DNA of 64,000 nucleotides from Prochilodus magdalenae (taxonomy: Eukaryota > Chordata > Actinopteri > Characiformes > Prochilodontidae): positions 1 to 64,000 of the forward strand of contig JAMWET010003602.1 of assembly GCA_024036415.1 (NCBI GenBank). Direction: 5' to 3'. This document shows positions 1 to 11,384 of the stretch, piece by piece. Numbering within the stretch: position 1 is the stretch's first letter; every line of letters begins with the position of its first letter. Made by a program: the position numbers and the translations under genes. The notes beneath the pieces were generated by a model that worked only from the letters and a program-made list of their open reading frames with translations, was not told where the DNA came from and made no database searches.

Positions 1-3000
1 TCAGAGTGTGCACTGTTGTTTTTTGTTGAATGTCCAGCAGTGTGCGCTGTTGTTTCTTTGTCTGTTGTCAGAGTGTGGGCTGTTGTTTCTTTGTCAGAGT
101 GTGGGCTGTTGTTTCCTTTGTTTGATGTCAGAGTGTGCGCTGTTGTTTTTTTTGAGTGTTGATGTCAGAGTGTGCAACTGTTGTTTTTTTTTGTTGAGTG
201 TGGGCTGTTGTTTTTTTTTTGTTTGATGTCAGAGTGTTGTTTTTTTTTGTTGATGGTAGACGTGCACGCTGTTGTTTTTGTTTGATGTCAGAGTGTGGGC
301 GGTCGATTCCTTTGTTTTGATGTGAGATCTGTGCACTGTTGTTTCCTTTGTTTGATGGAGTGTGCTGTTGTTGTTTCCTTTTTTCGATGTCAGAGTGTGA
401 GCTGTTGTTACTGTGTCTGAGTGTGGACTGTTGTTTCTTTGTCAGAGTGTGGGCTGTTGTTTCTTTGTCAGAGTGTGCGTTGTCTGTTGTTTCTTTGTGA
501 TGTCAGAGGCTGTTGTTTCTTTGTCAGAGTGTGGGCTGTTGTTTCTTTGTTGTCAGAGTGTTGGGCTGTTGTTTCTTTTTTGTTCAGAGTTGTTTCTTTG
601 TTTTGTCAGAGTGTGCGCTGTTGTTTCTTTGTCAGAGTGTGGGCTGTTGTTTCCTTTGTTTGGATGTCAGAGTGTGGCTGTTGTTGTTGTGCGCTGTTGT
701 TTTTTGATGTCAGAGTGTGGGCTGTTGTGTACCTTTGTTTTTCTTGTCAGAGTGTGAGTGTGCTTTGTTTGATGTCAGTGTGGGCTGTTGTTTCTTTGTC
801 AGAGTGTGCACTGTTGTTTTCTTTGTCAGAGTGTGGGCTGTGTGTTTCTTTGTCAGAGTGTGCGCTGTTGATTTCTGTGTTTCTGATGTCAGTGTGTGGG
901 CTGTTGTTTTTCTTTGTCAGAGTGTGCGCTGTTGTTTCTTTGTCAGAGTGTGCACTGCTGTTTCCTTTTGTTGATTCAGAGTGTGCGCTGTTGTTCCCTT
1001 TGTTTTGATGTCAGAGTGTGGCTGTTGTTTTCTTTGTCAGAGTGTGCACTGTTGTTTCTTGATGTCAGAGTGTGCACTGTTGTTTCTTTGTCAGAGTGTG
1101 CGTTTGTTTCCTTTGTTTGATGTCAGAGTGTGGGCTGTTTCTTTGTTTCCTTTGTTTCTTTTCAGAGTGTGCACTGTGTTTTCTTTGTCAGAGTGTGCGT
1201 TGTTTGTGTGTTTCCTTGGTGTTTGATGTCAGAGTGTGCGCTGTTGTTTTCTTTGTCAAGAGTGTGGTGTTTGTTGTTTCCTTTGTTTGATGTCAGTGTG
1301 TCAACAGAGTGTGCACTGTTGTTTCTTTGTCAGAGTGTGCGCTGTTGTTTTTTGTTTGATGTTGAGTGTGCGCAGAGTGTGCAGAATGTTGTTTTGTTTC
1401 CTTTGTTTGATGTCAGAGTGTGGGCTGTTGTTTCTTTGTCAGAGTGTGCGCTGTTGTTTCTTTGTCAGAGTGTGCGCTGTTGTTTCTTTGTCAGAGTGTG
1501 GGCTGTTGTTTCTTTGTCAGAGTGTACACTGTTGTTTCCTTTGTTTGATGTCAGAGTGTGCGCTGTTGTTTCTTTGTCAGAGTGTACACTGTTGTTTCCT
1601 TTGTTTGATGTCAGAGGTGCTGTTGTTTTCTTTGTCAGAGTTTGGGCTGTTGTTTCCTTTGTTTGATGTCAGAGTGTGGGCTTTTGTTTTTTTTTTTATT
1701 TGATGTCAGAGTGTGCTGGCTTTGTCAGAGTGTGGGCTGTTGTTTCTTTGTCAGAGTGTGGGCTGTTGTTTCTTTGTCAGAGTGTGGGCTGTTGTTTCTT
1801 TGTCAGAGTGTGGGCTGTTGTTTTTTTTTTGTTTGATGTCAGAGTGTGGGCTGTTGTTTCCTTTGTTTGGTGTCAGAGTGTGCGCTGTTGTTTCCTTTGT
1901 TTGGTGTCAGAGTGTGGGCTGTTGTTTCCTTTGTTTGGTGTCAGAGTGTGCGCTGTTGTTTCTTTGTCAGAGTGTGCGCTGTTGTTTCTTTGTCAGTGTG
2001 GGCTGTTGTTTCCTTTGTTTGATGTCAACGTGTGCGCTGTTGTTTCTTTGTCAGAGTGTGCGCAGTTGTTTCTTTGTCAGAGTGTGCTTTGTTTGATGTC
2101 AGTTGTTTCTTTGTCAGAGTGTGGGTTGTTGTTTCCTTTGTTTGATGTCAGAGTGTGCGCTGTTGTTTCTTTGTCAGAGTGTGCGCTGTTGTTTCTTTGT
2201 CAGAGTGTGCGCTGTTGTTTCTTTGTCAGAGTGTGGGCTGTTGTTTCTTTGTCAGAGTGTGCGCTGTTGTTTTTTTTTTTGTTTGATGTCAGAGTGTGCG
2301 CTGTTGTTTCCTTTGTTTGATGTCAACGTGTGCGCTGTTGTTTCTTTGTCAGAGTGTGGGCTGTTGTTTCTTTGTCAGAGTGTACACTGTTGTTTCCTTT
2401 GTTTGATGTCAGAGTGTGCGCTGTTGTTTCTTTGTCAGAGTGTACACTGTTGTTTCCTTTGTTTGATGTCAGAGTGTGCGCTGTTGTTTCTTTGTCAGAG
2501 TGTGCGCTGTTGTTTCCTTTGTTTGATGTCAGAGTGTGGGCTGTTGTTTTTTTTTTTTTATTTGATGTCAGAGTGTGGGCTGTTGTTTCCTTTGTTTGAT
2601 GTCAGAGTGTGCGCTGTTGTTTCCTTTGTTTGATGTCAGAGTGTGCGCTGTTGTTTCCTTTGTTTGATGTCAGAGTGTGCGCTGTTGTTTCCTTTGTTTG
2701 ATGTCAGAGTGTGCGCTGTTGTTTCCTTTGTTTGATGTCAGAGTGTGCGCTGTTGTTTCCTTTGTTTGATGTCAGAGTGTGCACTGTGCGTCTGTTGTTT
2801 TGTTTGATGTCAGAGGTGGGCTTGTTTTGATGTCAGAGTGTGCACTGTATTTGTTTTCCCTGCTTTGTTGTTTCCTTTGTTTGATGTCAGAGTGTGCGCT
2901 GTTGTTGTTGTTTCCTTTGTTTTTGTCAGAGTGTGGGCTGTTTGTTTCTTTGTCAGAGTGTGGGCTGTGTGCTGTTGTTTTCTTTGTCACAGTGTGGGCT

Positions 3001-4110
3001 GTTGTTTGTTTGTCAGAGTGTGGGGTGTTGTTCTTTGTCAGTGTGAGTGTGTTTTCTTTGTCACAGTGTGGGCTGTTGTTTTCTTGTTGTTGTTTCTTTG
3101 TCAGAGTGTGCGCTGTTGTTTCTTTGTCAGAGTGTGCGCTGTTGTTTCCTTTGTTTGATGTCAGAGTGTGCGCTGTTGTTTCTTTGTCAGAGTGTGGGCT
3201 GTTGTTTCTTTGTCAGAGTGTGCACTGTTGTTTCCTTTGTTTGATGTCAGAGTGTGCGCTGTTGTTTCTTTGTCAGAGTGTGGGCTGTTGTTTCTTTGTC
3301 AGAGTGTGCGCTGTTGTTTCTTTGTCAGAGTGTGGGCTGTTGTTTCTTTGTCAGAGTGTGCGCTGTTGTTTCCTTTGTTTGATGTCAGAGTGTGCGCTGT
3401 TGTTTCTTTGTCAGAGTGTGGGCTGTTGTTTTTTTTTGTTTGATGTCAGAGTGTGGGCTGTTGTGTTTTTTTTTGTTTGATGTCAGAGTGTGGGCTGTTG
3501 TGTTTTTTTTTGTTTGATGTCAGAGTGTGGGCTGTTGTTGTTTTTTTTTTTGTTTGATGTCAGAGTGTGGGCTGTTGTTTCCTTTGTTTGGTGTCAGAGT
3601 GTGCACTGTTGTTTCTTTGTCAGAGTGTGCACTGTTGGTTTTTTTTGTTTGATGTCAGAGCGTGGGCTGTTGTTTTTTTTTGTTTGATGTCAGAGTGTGC
3701 GCTGTTGTTTTTTTTTGTTTGATGTCAGAGTGTGGGCTGTCGATTCCTTTGTTTGATGTGAGACTGTGCACTGTTGTTTCCTTTGTTTGATGTCACAGTG
3801 TGCGTTGTTGTTTCCTTTGTTTGATGTCAACGTGTGTGCTGTTGTTTCTTTGTCAGAGTGTGCGCTGTTGTTTCCTTTGTTTGATGTCAGAGTGTGCGCT
3901 GTTGTTTCCTTTGATGTCAGAGTGTGCACTGTTATTTCTTTTGTTTGATGTCACAGTGTGTGCTGTTGTTTCCTTTTTTTGACATCAGAGAGTGTGTTGT
4001 TGTTTTCTTTGAAGTCAGAGTGTGTGTTTTTGTTTTTTTGTTGTGTCAGAGTATGTGCCAATTTCTCATTTGATGCCAGTGTGTACAGCGTTTTCTCCTT
4101 GTCTCCTGTT
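1..4110. repeat. T/G-rich minisatellite, 26- and 34-bp units
   Basis: A tandem array fills the first 4.1 kb and is cut by the left edge of the window. Two unit lengths alternate. The short unit is 26 bp (for example starts at 1743 and 1769). The long unit is 34 bp (starts at 2654 and 2688) and has an extra 8 bp giving TTTGTTTGATGTCAGAG before the shared GTCAGAGTGTG...CTGTTG part. A dinucleotide in the shared part varies among CG, GG and CA. Some long units have the CC of TTTCC replaced by runs of 8-13 T (for example 1813-1823 and 2548-2560). The best-ordered copies lie at about 1400-3500. Copies beyond 3900 are degraded and fade out near 4100. The many open frames here are by-products: 26 and 34 are not multiples of 3 and the units lack stops in most frames. 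Confidence 0.97.
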
Positions 4111-4499
4111 AGCATGTGGTTGTTTTTTTATGATGCCAATGTAACCAAAATACGTTATATGTTTGCACATAAATGTACAGTCACTCTTACACTAAACTGA
4201 AGAACAGTGGCATCGAAATGCACTATGGAGGTCACTGCCATATCCAGAACTCCCATGATGGACATCAAACCGCACACTACAGTGCTAAATGCTGTGTAAA
4301 GTAGTGCGCCTAATTAAAGTGCATTAATTAGAGTTCAGTGGGAGGTATATAAATGTGTGGTTCTGGATGCATTTTCATGCAGTTTACAAATTTAGTTTTA
4401 AATGTAAAAGCTGGATAATAATGTTAGTTGTGTAACAGAGAGCTGTCAATCAAGTTTCTCATTGGCCATGCCCACACAATTATCGCATAACTCAAGTCA
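4111..4499. other. Unique AT-rich stretch
   Basis: I see no gene or repeat here. A TATATAAA-like word occurs near 4348, but nothing around it marks it as a promoter. Confidence 0.5.
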
Positions 4500-4735
4500 A
4501 ACAGGGTTAATTTGTGTAGTGCCTTTTGTCCTGAGCAGTTTTACAGAGAATCTGGGCCCGAGCCCCCAGGAACCAAGACTCTAAAAGGGAACCCATCCTC
4601 TTCCGGTCAATAAAGGATAGCAAGACAACCACAAAAGCAATATAAAAAGGATAAGAACTTACAATCAATGCAATATTAAATATTATTGGAATAAACAAAA
4701 ACTGTCCTTTGAAAATCCCTTAAAAGTAACAATCA
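4500..4735 (-). repeat. Dispersed fish repeat fragment
   Basis: The stretch around 4535-4620 (TTTTACAGAGAATCTGGGCC, then GGAACCAAGACTC and GGGAACCCATCCTC) resembles a repeat common in fish genomes, read on the minus strand. A related plus-strand copy seems to be present at 31690-31940, where TCTCTGTAAAGCCGC is the complement of the same region. The middle (after GAGCCCCC) appears deleted here. The family identity is from recall, not a search. Confidence 0.45.
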
Positions 4736-5494
4736 GAAGCTCGGTCACTGTTACCCGTGAAACCAGTGACCACTGTTATCCCAGTACAAACCTTGAAGGT
4801 CAGTAACTGCTGTTTGAAGTCTACAGTGATAATCTATTAGGGGGAATAAGAGAAGAGCTCAGTGTTTGTGATGCAGAGGAAGGAAATGCATCTGAAATGC
4901 AAGCAAGCAATGGGACTCAAGTTTTATCGGTTTGTAAGTTTTATCATATTTATTTTTCAGATTTGCAGGATGTTTAATATAATATTCAGGTTTACTATTA
5001 TACAAACATCTTTAATACTGGATGCTGTGCTCCCTTATTCACCTGGAGTTTCTAAAAAATATATGAGAACCAATGAATCAGAATGCAGAACATCATTTGG
5101 TTCCAGTAGGACTAAAATAGTTGCTTCTGATTATTAAAATGAATAGGCAGATAATACCCAGTCCTATCCTGCATTACAACCAATTTAGCCTACCAACTAC
5201 TGGCTTCAGTGGAGTAACCCCTCTGGTGTGCCTGTGTGTGTGTGTAGTGCTTTTTAGCTCGGTTATTGCTGTGAATGTTTCATTAGTAATGATGCTGAAA
5301 TGAAAGAAGTATTAACAAAAAATGAATAATAAATGAAGAAGAAGGATCAATAAAATAATGGACTGAAAAATATAAACTAAATACAGTCACAAAAAAAGGA
5401 ACCAAGATACAAGATCAATACATATAACCAGTTTGGACTCAACAGAAGAGCTAATCAGCCATTATATGAATGTCATTGTATAGGTTAGCATATA
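4736..5494. other. Unique AT-rich stretch
   Basis: AT-rich sequence with short open frames only (at most 91 codons, 4862-5137) and no recognisable domain. A short TG run lies near 5237. I see nothing to support a gene. Confidence 0.5.
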
Positions 5495-5576
5495 TATTCC
5501 CCGAGTGCTGTTTTATAGTTTGATGTCTTCACTTTTATTCTAAACTGCAGACTATATATATATGTGTGTGTGTGTG
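5495..5576. repeat. Tc1-type flank plus (TA)n(TG)n
   Basis: GTTTGATGTCTTCACTTTTA at 5518-5537 is nearly repeated at 49067-49085, which suggests both are remnants of one Tc1-type terminal region. A short (TA)n(TG)n microsatellite at 5551-5575 separates it from the next Tc1-like element. Confidence 0.4.
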
Positions 5577-5975
5577 TACACTGCCAAAAATATTTATACA
5601 CTCGTCTGCCTTCACACACATATGAACTTGAGTGACATCCCATTCTTAATATATACGCTTTAATATGATGTCTGCCCACCTTTTGCAGCTAACAGCTTCA
5701 ACTTTTCTGGGAAGGCTTTCCACAAGGTTTAGGAATGTGTTTATGGGAATTTTAGAAGATTCTTCCAGAAGCACATTTGTGATGTCAGAGACTGATGCTG
5801 CACGAGAAGTCCTGGCTCGCAGTCTCCGTTCTAATTTATCCCTAATTCATATAATTCATCAAAGTGTTCTATTAGGTTAAGGTCAGGGCTCTGTGCAAGC
5901 CAGTCAAGTTCTTCCACACCAAACTCGCTGATTCATGTCTTGATGGACAAAGTTGGGAGCAGAGGCATGTCAAAA
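5577..5975 (-). mobile_element. Truncated Tc1-like transposon, minus strand
   Basis: The left end, ACTGCCAAAAATATTTATAC, resembles a Tc1/mariner terminal repeat of the 'ACTGGCCAAAAGTATTTGGACA' kind. Inside, the minus strand encodes pieces of a Tc1-like transposase C-terminus: 'SEFGVEELDW' and 'AQSPDLN' (about 5885-5930), followed by stretches corresponding to the usual RRL.., LW..FPEKLKLLAAKGG ending (about 5685-5720). Stops and frame changes interrupt it. At about 5945 the sequence jumps (ATGGAC to AAAGTTGGGAG), consistent with a small internal deletion. The upstream half is missing and the 41-bp tandem array begins directly after it. It is dead as a transposase source. Confidence 0.7.
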
Positions 5976-5984
5976 ACAAGACAC

Positions 5985-7140
5985 AGGTAAGAAAAATAAC
6001 AGGGTTACACACATAACACAGGTGAGATGAATGACAGGAACAGGGTTACAAACAATACACAGGTGAAATAGGAATGATAGAAACAGGATTACAAATAAGA
6101 CACAAGTGAGAGAGAAATGAAGGGGCAGGGTTACAAACAAGACATGAGTGAGAGATAAATGATAGGAACAGGGTTACAAACAAGACACAGGTGAGATGAT
6201 TGATAGGGTTAGGGTTACAAACAAGACACAGGTGAGATGAGTGATAGGGTTAGGGTTACAAACAAGACACAGGCGAGATGAGTGATGGAGTTAGGGTTAC
6301 AAACAAGACACAGGTAAGATGAGTGATGGAGTTAGGGTTACAAACAAGACACAGGTGAGATGAGTGATGGAGTTAGGGTTACAAACAAGACACAGGTGAG
6401 ATGAGTGATAGGGTTAGGGTTACAAACAAGACACAGGTGAGATGAGTGATAGGGTTAGGGTTACAAACAAGACACAGGTGAGATGAGTGATAGGGTTAGG
6501 GTTACAAACAAGACACAGGTGAGATGAGTGATAGGGTTAGGGTTACAAACAAGACACAGGTGAGATGAGTGATAGGGTTAGGGTTACAAATAAGACACAG
6601 GTGAGATGAGTGATGAAGTTAGGGTTACAAATAAGACACAGGTGAGATGAGTGATAGGGTTAGGGTTACAAACAAGACACAGGTGAGATAAGTGATGGGG
6701 TACGGTTACAAACAAGACACAGGTGAGATGAGTGATAGGGTTAGGGTTACAAACAAGACACAGGTGAGATGAGACATAGGGTTAGGGTTACAAATAGGAC
6801 ACAGGCGAGATGAGTGATAGAGTTGGGGTTACAAACAAGACACAGGTGAGATGAGTGATAGGGTTAGGGTTACAAACAAGACACAGGTGAGATGAGAGAT
6901 AGGGTTAGGGTTACAAACAGGACACAGGTGAGATGAATGACAGGGTGAAGGTTGCAAACAAGACACAGGTGAGATGAGTGATACAGACAGGGTTGCAAAC
7001 AAGACATGAGTGAGAGATGAATGATAGGGGTACGGTTACAAACAAGACACAGGTGAAAGACAAATAAAGCAGTAGGGTTACAAATAAGACACAGGAGAGT
7101 GATAGGGACAGGGTTACACACAAGGGTTTGGTAGTAAACA
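5985..7140. repeat. 41-bp minisatellite with telomere-like motif
   Basis: About 28 tandem copies of a 41-bp unit; for example TACAAACAAGACACAGGTGA starts at 6421 and 6462. Core units (about 6190-6950) contain GATAGGGTTAGGGTTAC, which includes two TTAGGG-type telomere words. Copies at both edges instead have ATAGGAACAGGGTTAC or similar (6030-6180 on the left, 7010-7120 on the right). The minus-strand open frames 6870-7141 are by-products of the array. Confidence 0.96.
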
Positions 7141-7499
7141 AAGCATAAGTAAACCTAATGTCAATATTGAAACTTTTCTATGTCTAATTAGACATTGTAG
7201 CCTTTCAGGGACTGTTCAAGACCCTCTCTCACGATGAAAACCCTTCCTTGACAACTTCTCCTGATTTTGTACCTTGGGAATACTGCCAAATTCCATGCAT
7301 TTTGTTATGTGATACCAGCACTCAAAAAAAGTTTCAATATGTGCTTTTAATGGCAGTCAAAACCTTATGTAAGCAAGACCTACACTTCATTCCTAGGATG
7401 ACACTTTGATGAACATGAACCTAAACGTAGTAAGTGTTCAACATTAACATTTTTACGTACTTGAATCTCTCTGTGGTTTTGCGTCTATAACATAAACTG
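7141..7499. other. Unique stretch
   Basis: No gene or repeat recognised. This is non-repetitive sequence between the 41-bp array and the CNE-like block. Confidence 0.45.
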
Positions 7500-8160
7500 T
7501 ACCATCAGTGGGCTGGCTGAGTTGGTGATTTATAGCCGCTGTCAGGGTGGGGTGCATTTTCACACCCTCGGCTTAGTTCAGATGAAAATCATCTCCCACA
7601 AGGCTCAGCAGTATCGCATGAAAGATCAGCCAGGAAATGGGAGCCCTTCCAGAGCATCATCGTCATCATCATCATAGCCGCAGTAATTATCGAACAGAAT
7701 ACTGTGTGGGAAGTATCTCGCTCTTTAAATAATGCAGATTAAAATGAGATTGGATATGATATGTCTTTATCGCCCCCATGAATCAGCCAGTATCCAGCTG
7801 TTCATACAGTAATCCTAGGCCATGAGGGGCCCTGATTGATGTTTAATTCAGCGAACCACCAGGAAATAGATTCCAGGGTGAGATATTCCTCATTATCTTT
7901 GATAGAGTGACATATTACAAGCCACTAGCTCGAACGCCTCTCCTTTGTGGCTTTGGAAGAGTTTGAGGGACGCCCTGATATGGAACCAGAGATTAAAAGA
8001 AGAAGAAAAAAGAGTCATGTTGTATCTTAATTAAAGCCGGCCGTGTTAATTGATTAATTAAGTAATGAGTGTCCTAACAGCAATAAGATGGCCTGATACT
8101 TCCCGCTGGTGCTCTCTGGTGTTCTTAGCTCATTAGCTGCATTAATCTGAGAAACTCTGT
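7500..8160. promoter_or_regulatory. Candidate conserved non-coding element
   Basis: A non-repetitive block of balanced composition, with no open frame of note, that is rich in homeodomain-type words: TTAATTAAAG at 8029, TTAATTGATTAATTAAG at 8046-8062, and GATGTTTAATTC. Such texture is typical of vertebrate developmental enhancers. The call rests on texture alone. Confidence 0.3.
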
Positions 8161-8184
8161 AAAAGAGAGCAGAACTTCAAATCC

Positions 8185-8500
8185 ATACTGACATGGTGGT
8201 GGTGTGTTGCATGTTGGGCTGTTGTGAATGGATCCAACACTGCAGTGCTGTTGGACACCTCCGTGTCACTGCTGGACTGACTGAGAACCGTCCACCAACC
8301 AAAACTATCCCACCAACAGCGACCTGTGGGCACAGATGAATTACTAGGGGATGACCAACGCATACTGTACAGCAGCCGATATGGTATTGTCTCTACATCT
8401 ACATCTCTCTACATACTACATACATACTCTACATCTACAAGGTGGCCCAGCAAGGTAGGAGTGTCTAATAGAGTGGACATTCAGTGGACACAATCACAAT
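8185..8500. repeat. Dispersed fish repeat (part 1 of a family)
   Basis: CACTGCAGTGCTGTTGGACA, GGACTGACTGAGAACCGTCC, CTACAAGGTGGCCCAGCAAG and GTCTAATAGAGTGGACA match the pattern of a repeat I recall as abundant in otophysan fishes. The part at 63715-63975 looks like the neighbouring segment of the same family. A short CATCTA/CATACT slippage (8398-8440) has expanded the middle. Open frames on both strands here are not genes. Confidence 0.55.
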
Positions 8501-8699
8501 CAAGATTGAATAACAATCAAGATACACTAATGTAATTACACTATACATATACCAGTAGTTACACTGTTGTTGCATGTCTTGTTACTGTGTAATTACACAG
8601 TTAATAGAGACACTGAACATACAATGGGCCCACAAAAAAAAAAACCTCCTGACCTCTAAGGCTGAATGACATTAGATTTCATGCTAATTATATGTTTAC
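8501..8699. other. Unique AT-rich stretch
   Basis: Includes a 14-bp A run near 8633. Nothing else recognised. Confidence 0.4.
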
Positions 8700-8960
8700 T
8701 GTGCAGAAAACTGGCAATGGCCTTGTGTCTCCACCCACCAACACTATGACCGACGCCCCCTCCCTCCCATAGCCTTCGGGTAATGATTTAGGTGATCATG
8801 GCCTCATTTTCATTCACCTGTTCAGCAGCGGGGCTGTATCGAAGCAGAAATGCTTTTCCAAAGCCTCGCGTCTCGAATTCATGAACCTCCGCGGCTCTCC
8901 GGGCGTTCATGCATTCGTTTAAACTGGATGAAAAATAACATATTGACTGCAGTATCGATT
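8700..8960. promoter_or_regulatory. Candidate conserved non-coding element
   Basis: A moderate-GC unique block with CTCGCGTCTCGAATTC and CGGGCGTTCATGCATTCG, CpG-retaining words that stand out from the AT-rich, CpG-poor surroundings. There is no coding signature. Texture only. Confidence 0.25.
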
Positions 8961-9925
8961 GGTCCGGTGGTGCTGCGGGGCAGAGGAATGTGTATGTACA
9001 GCGCTGTATACAGCTGTAAATGAGCTCTGCTGCGCTGGGTGTTCCCCATGCTCTGTCCTCAACACATTAAAATGGCAAAGGTCACATTCTACGGGTCCAC
9101 TGAGCTGCTCTGAATTTCTCCCATTGCTTTCTTCAGTAGCCTGGACTCCATTAGCTGCTGACCTTCCTGTGGGTTACTGCTTTCGTTTCATCATTAACTT
9201 TTCTCTATGTTCCACCATGTATTCCACCATGTACTCAGCTTGGCTCGGTTACCTTCACGGGAACATGGTAAAACAACATGCCATGTTTGTATTCTCAGCT
9301 TTGACAGGGCATAAAGTTTAACCCTTAGCCGTCTAGAGATTTTAATGTTCCAACAATGTACAATGTACATATATATATTTTATACAGTATATCATTCAGC
9401 ACTTTACAATCAATGTTTTCATTAATATCAAATCAAATTTGTAGAAAATTATTCTGATATTAAGCTAATATTCTACAATTTTAGAAAGTGATGGGGAGTT
9501 AATTCCAAAAGAATCAATTTGTTCAATTGTCTGAGAACTGGGGTCGATTCCTGGCCAATGACCCAACTTAGAGTTGACATTGCATTCCTCATCGTAAATA
9601 CCTAATGGGACATTTTCATAGAGGGGAGTGTAAATCAGGATAAAACATCAAACATCATCAGCTAAACTCTGAAGGCCTCTAATGTGGGTCCACACGTCGA
9701 TTTATAGTATTTACTAAAGGAATGAAATTAATTTATTGAATAATATGTGTTAATGAAGGACAAATAAGCCTTCATTTATTTCCAGTATGCTTAAGAGCAA
9801 ATAACACTTTAGCAAAGAAGTAAATTGCAGTTAATATATATATGTAGATTTCTGTTCTACATTAAATGTGCTCCAGTTACATTCTGGCACTGGCGCATCA
9901 TTAAGGTTGTTGCATTACTTGAGGA
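8961..9925. other. Unique region, no supported gene
   Basis: An open frame of 120 codons (8959-9321) shows no recognisable domain, biased codon use or flanking splice signal, so I do not call it. The rest is AT-rich single-copy sequence. Confidence 0.45.
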
Positions 9926-10140
9926 CCGGAGAGTCTTGTTCCAGAAATGTTAATAGCACATTAGAGCCATAATAAATTATACTACTGTTACTCTCCATAC
10001 TTAAGTACATTTGAAGGTAAGTACTTTAGTTGTTTACTCCAGTGGAGGTCTAAAGGGAGGAACTTGTACTTTTACTGGAGAAATATTTTACCTTGGGGAT
10101 CTGTACTTTAACTCAAATACTTAGTTTGTGCACTTCGTAC
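9925..10140 (+). repeat. Dispersed repeat, inverted partner at 27.6 kb
   Basis: The stretch with CTGTTACTCTCCATACTTAA, GTACATTTGAAGGTAAGTAC and GGAGGTCTAAAGGGAGG reappears as its reverse complement at about 27650-27785 with high similarity over roughly 130 bp. The 'acttttactggag...actttaactcaaatact' texture is that of non-autonomous hAT-type fish repeats. That class is from recall. Confidence 0.6.
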
Positions 10141-10599
10141 CCCACTGTTAATAAATACATCATAACCTAATCAGAGTGTGACACCATGTAAACAAGGTCT
10201 ACCCAACAACAGACTACATAGACCACTATACCATATCAATCAGTTAGAGGTTCAGAACCCAAGCAGACTACAGAACAACTGTGCCTGTTTCACTGAGCTA
10301 TGAGAAAGAAGCTGTTAATATCAAATCACACCATGATTTCTTTGATCTCTGGAGATTACTATAACCACTAATTGTTCTGCATTGCCCATGCTGTGCACAG
10401 AAGTCCGTCCATGATTTCCAGATTTTCACCACGAGTGTAATGGCCACTGATTAAATAGGTTTGACTAAAGCGTCTCCTTCCATTCAGAGATGCAGTTCTG
10501 CATGATTTTGTGATAAAGGGATTGAATTTGAAGGCCGTTAGTGTGTTCTGTGGGTTTTGTGCAGTTGCAGAGCATATATTCATATTTTGTCAGCAGTCC
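10141..10599. other. Unique stretch
   Basis: No repeat or gene recognised. Two opposing open frames of about 70 codons overlap (10368-10583 and 10510-10719) and look random. Confidence 0.45.
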
Positions 10600-11060
10600 T
10601 CTATAATACATACCACACGCTGGCGTCCCTGCCAGCGTGACCTTGTGTGCGCCAGCGAGTGTGTATCTTTAATGTATTTACTCCGTCCTCAGAGGAGTCT
10701 TCATTCGTTGCCTCTCTGATGACATCTGACACATCAGTGATAGGATTTGGCCCCCATATGCCGGATTAGCCTCATTTGGTTAGCATCGCATTATTGCATT
10801 ATTGGTCCTGGGAGTCAGCCAGCTGATGCTGAGTCCACCCTCATGCCTGAATAGAAATGGAGAAATGAATGCATAAGTGGGATGAAGATGGACGGTCAGC
10901 AGCAGTCGCCTGACCTCTCGGCTCGCCACCGAGAAATCTCCTCCGTGACCCTGCTTCTTCGGCTAAACTTGGCTGGGGAAAATAATTACCCCCGCACTTC
11001 CTGTAAGTTTATTGGATTCCAGTCTTCTGGTGTGGAGCGATTAAATGATTAGTGAATATG
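10600..11060. promoter_or_regulatory. Candidate conserved non-coding element
   Basis: A moderate-GC unique block with GGATTAGCCTCATTTGG, AAAATAATTACCCCCGC and GATTAAATGATTAGTG. The mix of retained CpG and homeodomain-like TAAT words is unlike the flanks. No alignment was available. Confidence 0.28.
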
Positions 11061-11380
11061 AGTGTATGTGATCAGCATGTCGTCAAACAGCTATTATGGA
11101 GACACTGAAGGACATCTGAAACGAGCGTGTACTCACCACTGCACATATTATAAGTTAGGTCACTGTTAAAGCTTCTAAATTCTAGGGGCCTGTAGTGTTT
11201 AGTTCACATTTGGTGTTGAGTCTATTTGATCCCATAAAGGCACTAATTAGTTTCATAGTAATTTCTGAATAAATTAAATGGAATAAAAAGTCTTGAGATT
11301 TATAATGGAATAATAAGCCCCTGGTTTTAACAGCACCTACAGTACTGTACAAAAGTTAAAGCCCAGTAAAAAAAAAAAAA
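11061..11380. other. Unique AT-rich stretch
   Basis: AT-rich sequence ending in a 15-bp A run (about 11370-11384) next to a Tc1-like fragment. No gene seen. Confidence 0.4.
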
Positions 11381-11384
11381 AACA

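Noticed and set aside
413..3480. Cysteine-rich repeated open frames up to 233 codons on the plus strand
   Set aside because: They cycle through all three frames of the 26/34-bp array and have no start, domain or conservation logic beyond the repeat.
5985..7140. CRISPR-like reading of the 41-bp array
   Set aside because: There are no unique spacers between constant repeats; every base of the unit is repeated, and the context is a vertebrate genome.
5985..7140. True telomere or chromosome end
   Set aside because: TTAGGG words are only part of a 41-bp unit and are flanked on both sides by ordinary DNA.
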